Origin: Vitrella brassicaformis
Lineage: Eukaryota; Sar; Vitrellaceae
Assembly (NCBI GenBank): GCA_001179505.1
Contig: CDMY01000624.1
Location: 199,117 to 263,116 of the forward strand
DNA length: 64,000 nt
Reading direction: 5' to 3'
Shown here: in pieces, positions 12,848-23,766 of the stretch
Layout: every line of letters begins with the position of its first letter
Numbering within the stretch: position 1 is the first letter of the stretch
Translations under genes and position numbers: made by a program
Notes under the pieces: model-generated
The model's database searches: none
What the model was told of the DNA's origin: nothing
Seen by the model: only the letters and a program-made list of their open reading frames with translations

Positions 12848-13672
12848 GTGCATAGAACGGTCACTTGTCATTTTACATCGGGAAGAAGTGCACACATGAA
12901 AAACCTGACTGGCAATGGTACAGCAAACATCGCAGACGGGCGATGGATGCAGCAAGGGTTCTGTACACTCATGCAACTCACACACGCCCTCAGCAGCTCA
13001 GCAAGGGTTCAGCTTATCGAGGCAGAGCGACAGGTCAGGCAGCAGCAGGAGCGGCTTGCTCATGCAGATCTCGAGAGGCGGCTGGCAGCTGTGGAGAGGC
13101 AGCAGGCGGCCTGGCGCGATGAGCAGCAGACAGCCACCATCAGGCAGCTGCAGGACAGCAACGCGGCGATGATGCAGGCCAAGATAGATGCGCTGGAGGC
13201 GCAGCTGGTGGAGGGTCACACGGCACTGGCCGAGAGTGAGGAGCGGGTGAGGACAGCCCGACCCGATGTCGAGGCGCTAAAGGCGGAGCTGGCGCAGCAG
13301 CGAATTTCCAAGACAGCTGCCGAGGCGCAGCTGCGTGAGCGGGATGGAAAGCTCAGCCGTGCGCAGAAGGACATTGAGGCGTTCAAGGCCGAGATGGCGG
13401 GAAAACAAAAGTGGCTGACCGAGGCTGAGAGGACCATCAAGACCCTGCAAGCGAAGCAGAAAGGAGATGAACCACCCGCCACCTTTTTTGTCGTTTTGGG
13501 CTTGTTTGGTAGTCTTTGTGTCCTGTCCTGCGGCAAGGTACTTGCCTGCCCTGCCCCATTCTTTCCATCACTCCTCGACCTAGCGAGCGTGGTGATGAGC
13601 GTTTTGGGGCTGCTTTGTGTGAGCATCACAGAGGCGGCTCAGCAGCCGGGAGTTGGACGGCGTGACTGCTGA
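12848..13672 (+). CDS. Coiled-coil protein with hydrophobic C-terminus, unknown function
   Basis: Single open frame of 274 codons. Residues about 50-215 form an uninterrupted Gln/Glu/Ala/Arg-rich coiled coil, with segments such as RQQQERLAHADLERRLAAVE and KAELAQQRISKTAAEAQLRE. Residues about 221-262 are hydrophobic (FFVVLGLFGSLCVLSC and SLLDLASVVMSVLGLLCVSI) and could be two membrane segments or a tail anchor. The first 45 residues look weaker, so the true start may be at a later Met or in an upstream exon. No recognised family. The clean heptad-rich section makes a real product likely, although the hydrophobic part could instead be read-through of an intron. Confidence 0.5.
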   Translation: MHRTVTCHFTSGRSAHMKNLTGNGTANIADGRWMQQGFCTLMQLTHALSSSARVQLIEAERQVRQQQERLAHADLERRLAAVERQQAAWRDEQQTATIRQLQDSNAAMMQAKIDALEAQLVEGHTALAESEERVRTARPDVEALKAELAQQRISKTAAEAQLRERDGKLSRAQKDIEAFKAEMAGKQKWLTEAERTIKTLQAKQKGDEPPATFFVVLGLFGSLCVLSCGKVLACPAPFFPSLLDLASVVMSVLGLLCVSITEAAQQPGVGRRDC

Positions 13673-14723
13673 AAACAAGAACAAGGGTGGCTGATAGGAC
13701 ATGAAGGGCACTGAAGACAGAGCGATCCTTTTCCTCTCTGTGACTGATGAATGGATGGATGGTCTTCTGGCTGATGTCGTGGTGTGTCGTGAGTGTGCCG
13801 TGCCTGCCCTTCCTCTGATGATCAGAGGTTGCTAAATCTCCTGGTCGGCGATTCGTACAGGCAGGCAGGCAGATCGATCGATCATATGCATTTTTGCTAT
13901 CCTGCCTGTACCATCGTTCACACGTATGGCAAGTGTGCATCTGCATCTGTTACTCATTTTGCGTAGCGAGCAGATGGATGAGGCCGGCAATATGACAGCG
14001 TGTGGCTGTGTAGCTGAGACCTTACCTTGCATGTCATGTGTGTTTATCTATTGACTGGTTTATCAATGCAGTGGCGTGACAGACAGACAGATATGAATGA
14101 ATATGGTCAAACGGAGCGGCGTGATCGACCGACCACTAACTCCCTTATCCACACATCACATCACATCACATCACATCACATCAAGCGGCGGCACAGCAGT
14201 CTCTCCCGCCATTTTATCAACCAGCCCTTCTCGTAGAGGTGGGTGTTTTGAGTGGGTGTATAGTGGCTTTCTAGTTTCTGTTTCGTGTGTGTGGACCACC
14301 ACCAATCGAGACATCGAAGGGTTCATCGATCACATGCTTGTCAGTCAGTCACTCAGTAAGTCAGTCACGGCACACAGACACCAGCTGCACCAACACGTGA
14401 ATTCACTCGTATACAGCTATTCACCGGCAGGCAGGCAGACAGCGGGTGAGCCATCCACAACAAATTCACGTCAGTGACGCCCGACTGGATGAGTGCCACT
14501 GAGCGAACACATCATGAGTGACTCACACCGACCGGTGCCTGTCCATCTGCTGGCCTGCCTCTCATCGATCCATCCTTCCATCCACGCACGACAAGCAGGA
14601 CCAGGTGAGGCAGCGACACCAATCTATTCATGCGCACATCAAAACCTGCCCGCCCGCCTGACTGTCTTCCCCTCATCCATCCATCCATCGACCAATCGAC
14701 GTGCCCCGCTCGCTTATCTCACG

Positions 14724-15218
14724 TCAGCTGCAGCGGTCTGAAGGTCGCTCTGCCGTCCCGGCCCCTCTCGACCCACCCCAGCTGCTGCCACTGGAACTGG
14801 CAGTCGTCATCCCCCAGGTGCTCGTTGAAGCCCTTGACCAGCCCCGCCACGCCATGCTGGGACGCCTCGTCCAGCCGGGCNNNNNNNNNNNNNNNNNNNN
14901 NNNNNNNNNNNNNNNNNNNNNNNNNNNNNNNNNNNNNNNNNNNNNNNNNNNNNNNNNNNNNNNNNNNNNNNNNNNNNNNNNNNNNNNNNNNNNNNNNNNN
15001 NNNNNNNNNNNNNNNNNNNNNNNNNNNNNNNNNNNNNNNNNNNNNNNNNNNNNNNNNNNNNNNNNNNNNNNNNNNNNNNNNNNNNNNNNNNNNNNNNNNN
15101 NNNNNNNNNNNNNNNNNNNNNNNNNNNNNNNNNNNNNNNNNNNNNNNNNNNNNNNNNNNNNNNNNNNNNNNNNNNNNNNNACCTCACGCACACCCAGCAG
15201 CCGATGTTGTCCGTCCTG
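14724..15218 (-). pseudogene. Untranslated remnant of the ankyrin copy A C-terminus
   Basis: Downstream of the TAG of copy A (15219-15221), the same frame continues as in intact copy C: QDGQHRLLGVRE up to the gap, then the remainder to a stop at 14724 (…RPLQLT). In copy C the codon corresponding to this TAG is CAG, so about 68 residues of the helical C-terminal domain appear lost here. The gap hides about 10 bases of this stretch. Confidence 0.7.
14881..15180. other. Assembly gap (300 N)
   Basis: Exactly 300 N, the same size as the other two gaps, so a placeholder length. The inverted paralogue at about 50,841-50,850 has only about 10 bases (ggtgcacagg) between the sequences that flank this gap. 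Confidence 0.95.
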
Positions 15219-17229
15219 CTATCCCGCATTGATGGCGAAGCACTGCAGCGGCATCCGCACCATCTCGCCGCCCACATCGGCCATTCCGCCCACCACCTCC
15301 CTGTTGCTGCTGGCCTCGTACACTCCCGACCAAACGAAGTGCTCGACAGCCGCACGCACACGCCGGGCCATGGCGGAGTGCCGCAAGCCGATGGCCTCAG
15401 TGATGGTCTGGGTGGCGGCCGCCATGTCGAAGAGGTACGATGCGAGGCGCCAGGCGAAGATGGGGGCCTCCTGCGGGCCGACGGCCAGCCGGGGGGCGAG
15501 CAAGGCCGCGAGCGACCGCTGAGGGGCGAGGACGGCGTTGATGGCACCCATGACGTCATCCGGCAGATTGTTGAGCACTGTCGCATACTCGGACAGAACC
15601 AGCTGCTGGCGACGACGGTGATGTTGGTCGGTGGCTGTGGGCATGAGGCCGATGTCGGCGCCCGCCTGGAGCAGCACGGGGATGGTGTTCTGGAGGCTGG
15701 GGATCTGGATGGTGAGCCGGTCCCTCTCGGCCTGTTCCGTGTTGTTGTCCTGCAGCTGCTGTGTGTCGTCATCGAGCCGTATGGCAGCGACGGTGAGGGG
15801 TGTGCTGGTGGAGGCATTTGGCAGCCCTCTGCTGATGTCGGCAGCGGCGAGGCGGCGGCAGAGAGACGCAGCCACACGGTGGGAGCCGCAGTGCGCCACG
15901 TAGTGCAATGGCGTCAGCCTATCGCTGCTCACGGCCGTGATGTCCGCCCCATTGGCCACCAGTAGGTCGATGTAGCTCTCGATGAAGTGCTGGGACCAGA
16001 CAGGAGACGTCATGGCCGCCCAATGCACCAGGTTGGTGCCATTCGGGCCCCGCTCGGTTGCGAGTGTGCTGTCACGCTGGACGAGCTCCCGGTAGAAGGA
16101 CAGCAGGATGGCCTCGTGGGCCTCAGTCGGCTGATCCGTCGGCAATGTGAACGGCAGCAGCATCACCCGACGCCCCCGCAGCTGGATGCCTGGAACAGAC
16201 AGACAGACAGACAGACGTTTCGACGTCCATCGTGTTGTGTGTTACGTGTCGTGAGTGCTGTGAATGGGTGTGCACCTGGCTGGCCCATCAGGAGGTCAAA
16301 GGCCTCCCGGTTGCACGAGGCGATGGCCACTCGGATGGGTCTAGCCACTCCCGCACCCCTGTTGATGTCCGCCCCTCTCTGGATCAGGCTTCGCATGACG
16401 GCGAGCTGGAGGCCGGGCGTCTCCCACGTGGGCATGGCGACGGGAGAGTAGTCACCGCCGTCGCCTGCCCAGATGGACGGCAGACTGTTGTCAGTGAGGT
16501 TGTCGATGCACAGCGACAGCCGCGGATAAAGTACACAGCCGCCCGTAGTGCCCGCCACCCGCAGCCATGCCTCCACATTGAGGTCGGCTCCCTGCTCCTG
16601 AATCAGCTGCGTCACCTGCTGTTCGCCAGCGATGGTGCGGCGAATGATGGCCGCGGACAGCCGTCTGCTGGCGTCACTGGTGCCACGGGGGAGGCAGACG
16701 TCTATGCCGTTCTCCAAGCTCTTCCAGCCCGGTGGTAACGGCACACCTGTTGCCGGACAGACAATCAGACAAGATTGTTAACGATGAGTGAAGGGCGATT
16801 CTGATTTGTGTGTCGGTGTGTCTGTCGGCGTCTACCTCTGTTCTGTCGTGTCCGGCTCTGCCCGCTGCGCTGCTGCCCACCAACACAACAACCAACACTG
16901 CCAACACCTCCACCTGCACCCAAGCCAAAAGAGGACAGTGAGGCACACACCGACGGCGGGTGCTCCTCGTGTGTGTTGCATTATTGTTACCCACCGCTAT
17001 CAGCAGCGCTGCGATCTGGTCCGTCTGGGTGTGCGCTGCCGCCACCGGTGGTCTCCTCCTCGACTACATCGTCTGCAAAGGAACACGCACATCCACACAC
17101 ACGACGCTTGGCGATGATACGCTGTGTCTGTGATGTGGTGCATCTGTCTGACTTGAGTGTACCTTCATCGCCATCGCCACCGTCCGCCGGGCCAGCGGAG
17201 GCCATGTCGGTGTCGGGACGACCAGACAT
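15219..17229 (-). CDS. Ankyrin-repeat protein, family copy A (helical C-terminus, truncated)
   Basis: Five exons on the minus strand: 17163-17229, 16995-17072, 16836-16913, 16276-16746 and 15219-16189. All junctions are GT/AG and phase-consistent, giving 554 residues. The N-terminus (MSGRPDTDMASAGP) and two small Gly/Ser/charged exons are linkers. Exon 4 starts after CAG with PLPPGWKSLENG, contains TSDASRRLSAAIIRRTI and an ankyrin unit around LQLAVMRSLIQRGADINRG. Exon 5 has further ankyrin units (NLVHWAAM, YIDLLVANGADI, TPLHYVAHCGSHRVAASLC, VLLQAGADI). A helical domain starting at EYATVLNNLPDD replaces the basic linker and RING found in copies D and E. It ends FAINAG at a TAG that is a Gln codon in copy C. 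Ankyrin repeats bind other proteins; the partner is unknown. Confidence 0.8.
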
Positions 17230-17830
17230 CACTCACACCCACACAGAGCTGCACCATGAAGCAACAGACAGACACAGATGGGCGGCCACCTTGTGTGTGT
17301 TGTGCGCATCAGTGCTGTGCTTGCCTATCAAAGGTATCAGTTGACAGCCAGCCCTACACACACGGTCTCACTCAACCAACCAGTCCGCCCGTCGGCAAGG
17401 CAGACCTGAAGACCAACAACACACCTGCGACACACACAGGCACACAGACAGCAAACAGCTCACCGTGGTGTGCTTGTGAGTGAGCCAATCGCCGCATCTT
17501 CTCGCTCACCATCGAACGAGAAGCCGCTACGTGGCGATAGCGTTAAAATAGCGATGGTCCGCCGGCAGGAGGGCGTTGGACGAACACAGACGGATACGGC
17601 CGAGCGATGGACAGATGGACTCGTCCGCTCGGCAGGTCCTCACTGTCCTCGCTGGCTCACCAAGAGGACCTCTCAAGCGCGAATCGTGACTTCTCCCCGC
17701 CCTATCTCCGGCTCGCATCGATCAGCTTGCAGGTCGGCAAAGGAGTGCGAAGGAGCCCTTCTGGTGGGCTCACAGGACTCGTCAGGAGCCAATGATTCAG
17801 GCGCAGGGAGCCCCAATCACATTGGATGAG
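17230..17830 (-). promoter_or_regulatory. Conserved upstream block of ankyrin copy A
   Basis: Read on the minus strand, about 600 bp before the start codon is recognisably shared with the regions upstream of copies B, D and F. Shared landmarks in order are: gtgattggggct; a small hairpin (17753-17771, stem GAGCCC/GGGCTC); gatcgatgcgagcc; ccacgtagcggcttctcg; atgcggcgattggctcactc; and ttgataggcaagcac. It probably holds the promoter and 5' leader. Conservation in four copies could be functional or simply recent duplication. Confidence 0.6.
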
Positions 17831-18284
17831 TTGCTTACGGTGGAAAGGGGAGCTCACATGGCTGCCTCTGCGTGAGTGCTGTGTTGTGTGTCATATGAAT
17901 GGCCCCTGTACATGATTCACAGACTCATATATGCACACAATGTCTGTGAACGTACATGAAGCTCATCAGGATGCGTGTGAGTCAGTCAGTGCTATAGACA
18001 CCCCTGCTGCCGTCGCTCCCCACCGCCCCGTGCAGCTGTCTACCGAGACCGTCGAACTCACGAGCCTGGCTGTCTGTCAGTCAGTTGCTCACGTGGCTCA
18101 GCTTTTGAGCACGGTTGCCGCGGCCCTCCTTGTCCGCAGTGGTGACATACACGTAATACATAGCATCGATCTCATGACATGGAAGAGCTACACAGCCCCC
18201 AGTTTGCTACACGCCCTCGTAGCTTCCCTTCCCTCCCGCCCGCCATCTCGCGCATGTGCGTGCGTTGGCAGGCGGGCAGGAAGG
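17831..18284. other. Spacer between ankyrin copies A and D
   Basis: About 450 bp between the upstream block of copy A and the 3' end of copy D. No gene, RNA or strong repeat recognised. A long plus-strand frame that crosses it is the antisense shadow of the copy D RING exon. Confidence 0.5.
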
Positions 18285-21200
18285 TCATGTGATTGGCTGA
18301 TCGGCCCACTGCCGCACCTCATCGCGCGACCCGGCGAACACCACCTTGGTCTTGCACTGCTCACACAGGTACTCCGGCTCGTCCAGCAGCTCCACCAACG
18401 GTATCTTCTCCTCCTTCTTGCGGCCCTCGTTCTGTCTCTTGATGCCCTCGTTCTCCTCACGCCGCCGCGCATTCTCCGCCCGCACCTGGTGGAGGTCCCG
18501 CCGCCACTTGCTGCAGCGTTGGTCATAGCACTGGCGACACAGTCGCAGGTGTCTGCAGGGCATGTACATGACCGATGGGGGCGCGTCGAGGCAGATGGCA
18601 CACTCACGCCCATCTCCCTCTGGCTGGGCCGCTCCCGGGGGCTGCTGCTGCTGCTGCTGCTGGGGGGAAGGCTGCTGTAGCGGCAGAGGGGCACTGGAGC
18701 TGCTGGACGATGACGGCTGGTGCTGCTGGGCGGCAGTGGTGGTGAGCTCGGCAAGCCTGACAGACCGACGAGACCGTTGCGTTTCGTTCTTATGTGCTGT
18801 GTTGTGGGATGTGAGTACCTTCGCTTGAGCTCCTCATTCTCGCGCTGCAGCTGAGCCTCGCGCGACGACCCGCCCAACCTGCACACACACCCACACACAC
18901 AACGCCACAGCAAGGCATGGGAATCCGATCCGTCCCATCCGTGCGTCAATGTCCATGTATGTGTGCCACCCACCTATCATTCACACCACCAGCAGCACCA
19001 GCACCAGCCGAGGCTCCCTCTCCACCCTCATCATCATCCAATGGCCTGACCACACACACGCAAATCGAATGACGTGACGATCCGCACATCGTCGCTTTGT
19101 GTGTTGGTGTGCCTGCCTACCCTAGTGGCTCTTGGTATGGTGTTGCGGCTGCTGCTGCTGCGGCCGCCGGAGCTGGTGGTGCAGCACTGGGATGGCCGTA
19201 GCTGCTGGACGAGGGACAGGCATCAAAGGCGCACCTGACACAATACAGAACAAACATGGCAATTAGATGGCGGCTGTGCCGCGTGTGTTGATTGAGCGTC
19301 TGTGCGCACCTCAGCCCATGCAATTGCGAGAAACGGGGCTCATTCTGACTCAACGAAGCTCCAAACGACCTGATACGATGCACGAACAACAACCACCACC
19401 GATGTGTGCGTGAGCTGTCCTGATGTCGGCCTGGCTGTTCCCTACTTGGGACACTTGACGAGTGGCGGAGGACCCCGGTGACGCGACGGACAATCCACAC
19501 TCGACGAGGAGGGAAGCAAGCCGTCACTGACACAAAGAGAGACGACAACACACACCAACACCATTCCTTGTGCCCACCAATCTATCCCCTTCTCTGTGCC
19601 TGTCTGCTTACGGCTGCTGTGGCCCATGCGCTGGATGCGGGAATGGCCCATCGGCACCGCTCGCCGGTCTGTGTGCAGGTGGCAGGGGCCGAGGGGGTGG
19701 GGGCGGGTGAGAGGGACTCGACGACACGAACGGTCGCCGCTTGCCCGACTGGCACAGATCCTCAGCTGACGGCAGACGGGGAGGGGGAGGGGCCGGCCGA
19801 GACGACAGGGATGGTGCAGCACCAGAGAGGCCCAGCCCGCTGCCTCTTCCCAACTTGCTGTCTGCTGATGGGCCCGGCAGCCGCTCCTCGCCCGGCGTCT
19901 GGTCGGCCATCGACACACCGCTGGGGCGAGAGAGCAGAGGGCGATCGTGGGGCTGGTGGGATCGAGACTTATCGGCTGAGGGCGGCAGATTCGTCTGTTG
20001 CTTGGCTGTGGGGGGCTGGAAGGGCGAGAAGGGGTGACAGGGCGGCCCTTTGGCGTGGGCAGCTGGGTGGGACTTGGTGGGGGCCGCCTTCTGCTTGGGG
20101 TTGATGGCCTGCGCATGGCTTTCGACGGTGCGTTGGGCGAAGGCCGACCCCAACAGTAGGGCGTCGATGTCCTCATCGTTGGAAGTTGGCTGGTCGTCAT
20201 TGGCTGCCCCAGTGCTGTCCGCCTGGTCGTCTTCGCCGCCCGGCGGGCTGCTGGTGGCGGCTGTGCTGTGCTGCCCCTTGCCCCGCTTGCCCTTACCCTT
20301 CTTGCCCTTCGCCTTAGCCGCCTCCTTCTTCTTGTTTGCCGCCTCCTCCTCCTCTCTGATGAGGGCCTCCGCGTTGGCGTCGGCCTCCCTCTGTTGCCGC
20401 GCCAAGTCGGCCGCTGTGGGGGCCTCGTTGGCCTCTCGTGTGGCCTGCCGCCTCTTGTGCCTGTCGCGCTGCTCTTTCATCTTTTGCAGCCGCCCCTGCG
20501 CCTCGATGGTGGCGGGGCGCCGGTCGGGAATGGGCAGCTCATTGGGCGCCGCGTTGCACTCCGCCAGCACCAGCTGGCGACGGCGGCGGTCCTCCTCTGT
20601 GGCTGTGGGCAGCAGGGAAATGTTGGCACCGGCCAACAAGAGCACGCGGATGATGAGGATGAGGTCGCTGAAGCGGTCTCCCAGCCGGTCCCTCTCGGCC
20701 TGCTCCGTGTTGTTGTCTTCCAGCCGTTGGATGTCGTCATCGAGCTGTCGGGCAGCGACGCCAAGGGGTGTCTCGTCGCCAAAGAGCGTCCCTCTGTCGA
20801 TTCCAGCAGCGGCGAGACGGTGACACAGAGAGGCAGCCACACGGTGGGAGCCCTTCGAGGCCGCGGTGTGCAGTGGCGTGCAGCCAAGGATGTCTGTCGC
20901 CTCGATATCCACCCCATTGGCCACCAGCAGGTCTATGTAGCTCTCGATGAACTGCTGAGAATAGACTGAAGGGGACTCGGCCGCCACATGGACCAGGTTG
21001 CCGCTCATTGGTGACAGCTCGGCTGCGAGTGTGGAGTCTCGCTGGATGAGCTGCCGGTAGAAGGACAGCAGAGCAGCCTCGTGAGCCTCAGTCGGCTGAT
21101 CCGTCCTGAATGTGAAGGCCAGCGCCATAACCCGCCGCCCCCGCAGCTGGATGCCTGGAACAGACAGACAGACAGACAGACGAACATCAGTGTGTGTCAG

Positions 21201-22121
21201 GTGTCGTGAGTGCTGTGAATGGGTGTGTACCTGGCTGGTCTATCAGGAGGCGGAATGCGGCCGGGTTGCACGCCCTGATGGCCACCCTCAGAGGCGTACA
21301 CGGAGCGTGCCCCGTCCCCGCACCCCCGTTGATGTCGGCACCGCTCTCGATGAGGGCCTGCATGACGGCAACCTGTAAGCCGATCGTCGGCCACATCCGC
21401 ATCGCCACCGGGGCGGGGATTTCGCCATCATGGGATGCCCAGATCGCTGCCACGCTGTTGTTGGTCATGTTGTCGATGGCCAAAGACAACAGCGGGTAGG
21501 CTGTGTAGATGCCCGTGAGGCCGTCCGCCACCTGCAAGCCAGGCTGCACATTGGGGTCGGCTCCCTCCTGCTGGATCATGTCCGTCACATGCTGTGGGTG
21601 AGTGACGGTGCGGCGGATGACGGCCTCTGACAAGGTCATGCTGACACCGAGAGGAGTGACGGCTTTGAATCTGGACACCCAGCCAGGTGGTAGAGGCGGA
21701 CCTGTGTCCGACACAGCGTCCATAGGGAATGCGTGTTGTGTCTTGGTTTGTTCGCTCACCGCTATCCTGTCGGTCCTGGCCCTGCCCCTGACCGCTGCGA
21801 TTCGGTGCGCTGCCCTGCTGCCCACTAAAAGCCATACCGAGACCCCCACTAACACGGCTAACACCTCTGTAATTTCCTGCACACACAACATTACTTATGA
21901 CATCGACCCAGCAAGCGTAAGCGTGCTGCTGGTGTGTGCTGGGTGGGTGCATGTGGCCACTCACCACCGTCAACGCCCATGTGGTTTTCTTCTGCTTGCC
22001 CGTCGCTGCTCTCCTCGTCGCTGCTCTGCTGCTCCTCGGTAGCAGCGACGTAGGCGATGCATTTGTGGCGACTGACACGCTGCATTTGTGGCGTACCATC
22101 GCCGTGACGGCGGCCCGACAT
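18285..22121 (-). CDS. Ankyrin-repeat / RING-finger protein, family copy D
   Basis: Ten exons on the minus strand: 21965-22121, 21760-21876, 21231-21701, 19612-21154, 19446-19526, 19310-19369, 19121-19234, 18974-19045, 18819-18878 and 18285-18756. All are GT/AG and in phase, giving 1048 residues. The start is MSGRRHGDGTPQ. Exon 3 (PPLPPGWVSRF...) and early exon 4 hold ankyrin units (SLAIDNMTNNSVAAIWA, LIESGADINGG, YIDLLVANGVDI, TPLHTAASKGSHRVAASLC). A basic Lys-rich stretch (KKGKGKRGKG) and a Pro/Ser linker follow. After a short coiled coil, the C-terminal RING reads CAICLDAPPSVMYMPC-RH-LRLC-RQC, then 54 charged residues, then CEQC, consistent with a ubiquitin E3 ligase whose ankyrins choose the substrate. 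That role is inferred from the domains. A conserved upstream block precedes the start. Confidence 0.88.
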
Positions 22122-22710
22122 CACACAGACAGACAGAGCTGCACCATGGACCACACGCACGCACACAGAGATGGGCAGGCCCGCCCTTGGTGCATGTGTT
22201 GTGTGCATCAATCAAGGCTTGCCTATCAATTCTGTGAAGTTCTGTCGGCGGCAGGCCAGCCGTACACGGTCGCTCACTCAATCAACCGCTCCGCCCGTCG
22301 ACAAGGCAGACCGGAAGACCACACACAAATCACCATGATGCGCTTTGTCCATAGACTTGTGGTCAAGTATGACCAGTATTTGCGTCTCCCCTACTCCCTC
22401 ACCATCGGATCATTGGTCACCGTGTGACGAGAAGCGATACTGCAGCATGCGTGCGCTCACCAGCGATGGAAAGGCCGCTTGTGGATACGCAAACGAACTC
22501 GTCCGCTCACGAGGGTCCTTAATGCGCCTCCACTGACTCATTAAGAGGATCTCTTAACCACAATTGTCCCCTTCTCCCCCTCTCTCAGGCTCGCATCGAT
22601 ACTTTGTCAGCCTTCGCTGACAAAGGAGTGCAAAGGAGCCCTTCGGTGGGCTCACAGGACTCGTCAGAAGTCAAGCACTCAGCCGCAGTCAGCCCCAATC
22701 ACTTGGATGA
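22122..22710 (-). promoter_or_regulatory. Conserved upstream block of ankyrin copy D
   Basis: Minus-strand region before copy D, related to the blocks of copies A, B and F but more diverged near the gene. It contains the shared hairpin GAGCCC/GGGCTC (22636-22653, loop ACCGAA on the coding strand). It also has a second, perfect 10-bp stem with a 4-base loop (22602-22611 with 22616-22625) not seen in that form in the other copies. Probably promoter and leader. Confidence 0.55.
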
Positions 22711-22857
22711 ATTACTGATGTGCATACGGCAGGTCACAAATCGGCGCCACACTCCCCAGCATCACGCAGTAGCAAGAGGGAATAGCCATCATATTCTAGC
22801 TGACAGACAGACAGGCAGCCGGCCATTGAACGCTCTCCATCAATGTGTCATCATCAA

Positions 22858-23735
22858 TCAGCGGTCTCTCTCATAGCCTATCACTATATCTTGACCCTTC
22901 TTGTCTTCAGCTTCAGCCCCCACCCGCCGTTCCCTCTGCCTCTGTTGCCGCTGGGCCATTCGCTCGCGAATGAGGGCCTTTGGGTCGGTGACCGCCCTGG
23001 CCAGACTGCCCATCCGGGGGCCTCCAGTGCCGTAGTTGGTCCACGCACCGCCGTCCTTGGCATAGAAATCCATCGGATACACTGAATGAACACCGCACAC
23101 CACACACACAGAGAGGCAGCCGAGCCAGACGTGTGTGTGCTCTGAGTGAGGGTCTGTCTGTGCGTGAGGCCGTCGGTCCGTCAGTGAGCGCACCGGTGCG
23201 GTAGTGTTCGTGTCCGAAAGCCACGAAGGCCTCGTATGGCGTGAGGAGCGGTTGGCTGTAGAACTGACCCCAATCCACCGACAGACGCGGACACGCCACC
23301 TATCCGGTTGACACAACCACACATCCTATGCTATGTGGCTGCCTGCGGCTCGTGTGGTGTGTCTTGTCTGTCAGTCAGATGGCTCCTCCCTCCTTCTCCC
23401 GACTGACCTGTATGAAGGCATCGACGTGTTGGTGCATGTGCCTGAGGCGGTCGGGCAGCACCTCCGACATGAGCAGCACAAAGTAGGGCAGCTCTTTGGA
23501 CTCGAGCAGCCTCTGCAGCTGCTCCAGTATGCCCACACTCCCCTGCCGCCCCAGGGTGCCCAGAATGAGCCCCACTGTCTTGGCCCCCCTGGCCGCCTCG
23601 ATGGCCGCCTGTCTGTTGCGGTGAAGCGCAGCGTGCGCATACGACTCACGGAAGAACCTCTGTGGACCAAGGACAGAGACAGAGAGAGAGGGGAATACAC
23701 ATGCAGCCACCGCACCAACACACACACACCACACC

Positions 23736-23766
<31 letters not shown>

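Larger units (their letters stand above)
13936..15495. repeat. Inverted segmental duplication, arm 1
   Basis: This segment is the reverse complement of 50,522-51,799. Identity looks complete over the parts compared, including non-coding flank such as the (CACAT)n tract near 14156-14181. The first mismatch on the gene side is at 15496 (g here; the paralogue has the complement of c). The arm contains the 3' end of ankyrin copy A, its former C-terminal tail and about 780 bp of flank, interrupted by a 300-N gap. Confidence 0.9.

Noticed and set aside
14630-15522. Long plus-strand frames running through N
   Set aside because: They translate the gap as unknown residues and lie antisense to ankyrin copy A; the gap length is not real.
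17931-18184. Possible tRNA or other small RNA genes in the spacers
   Set aside because: Reading the spacers by eye gave no cloverleaf with the conserved tRNA boxes; a covariance-model scan would be needed to exclude them.
17931-18680. 249-codon plus-strand frame
   Set aside because: It is antisense to the copy D RING exon, whose cysteine pattern and splice sites are clear on the other strand.
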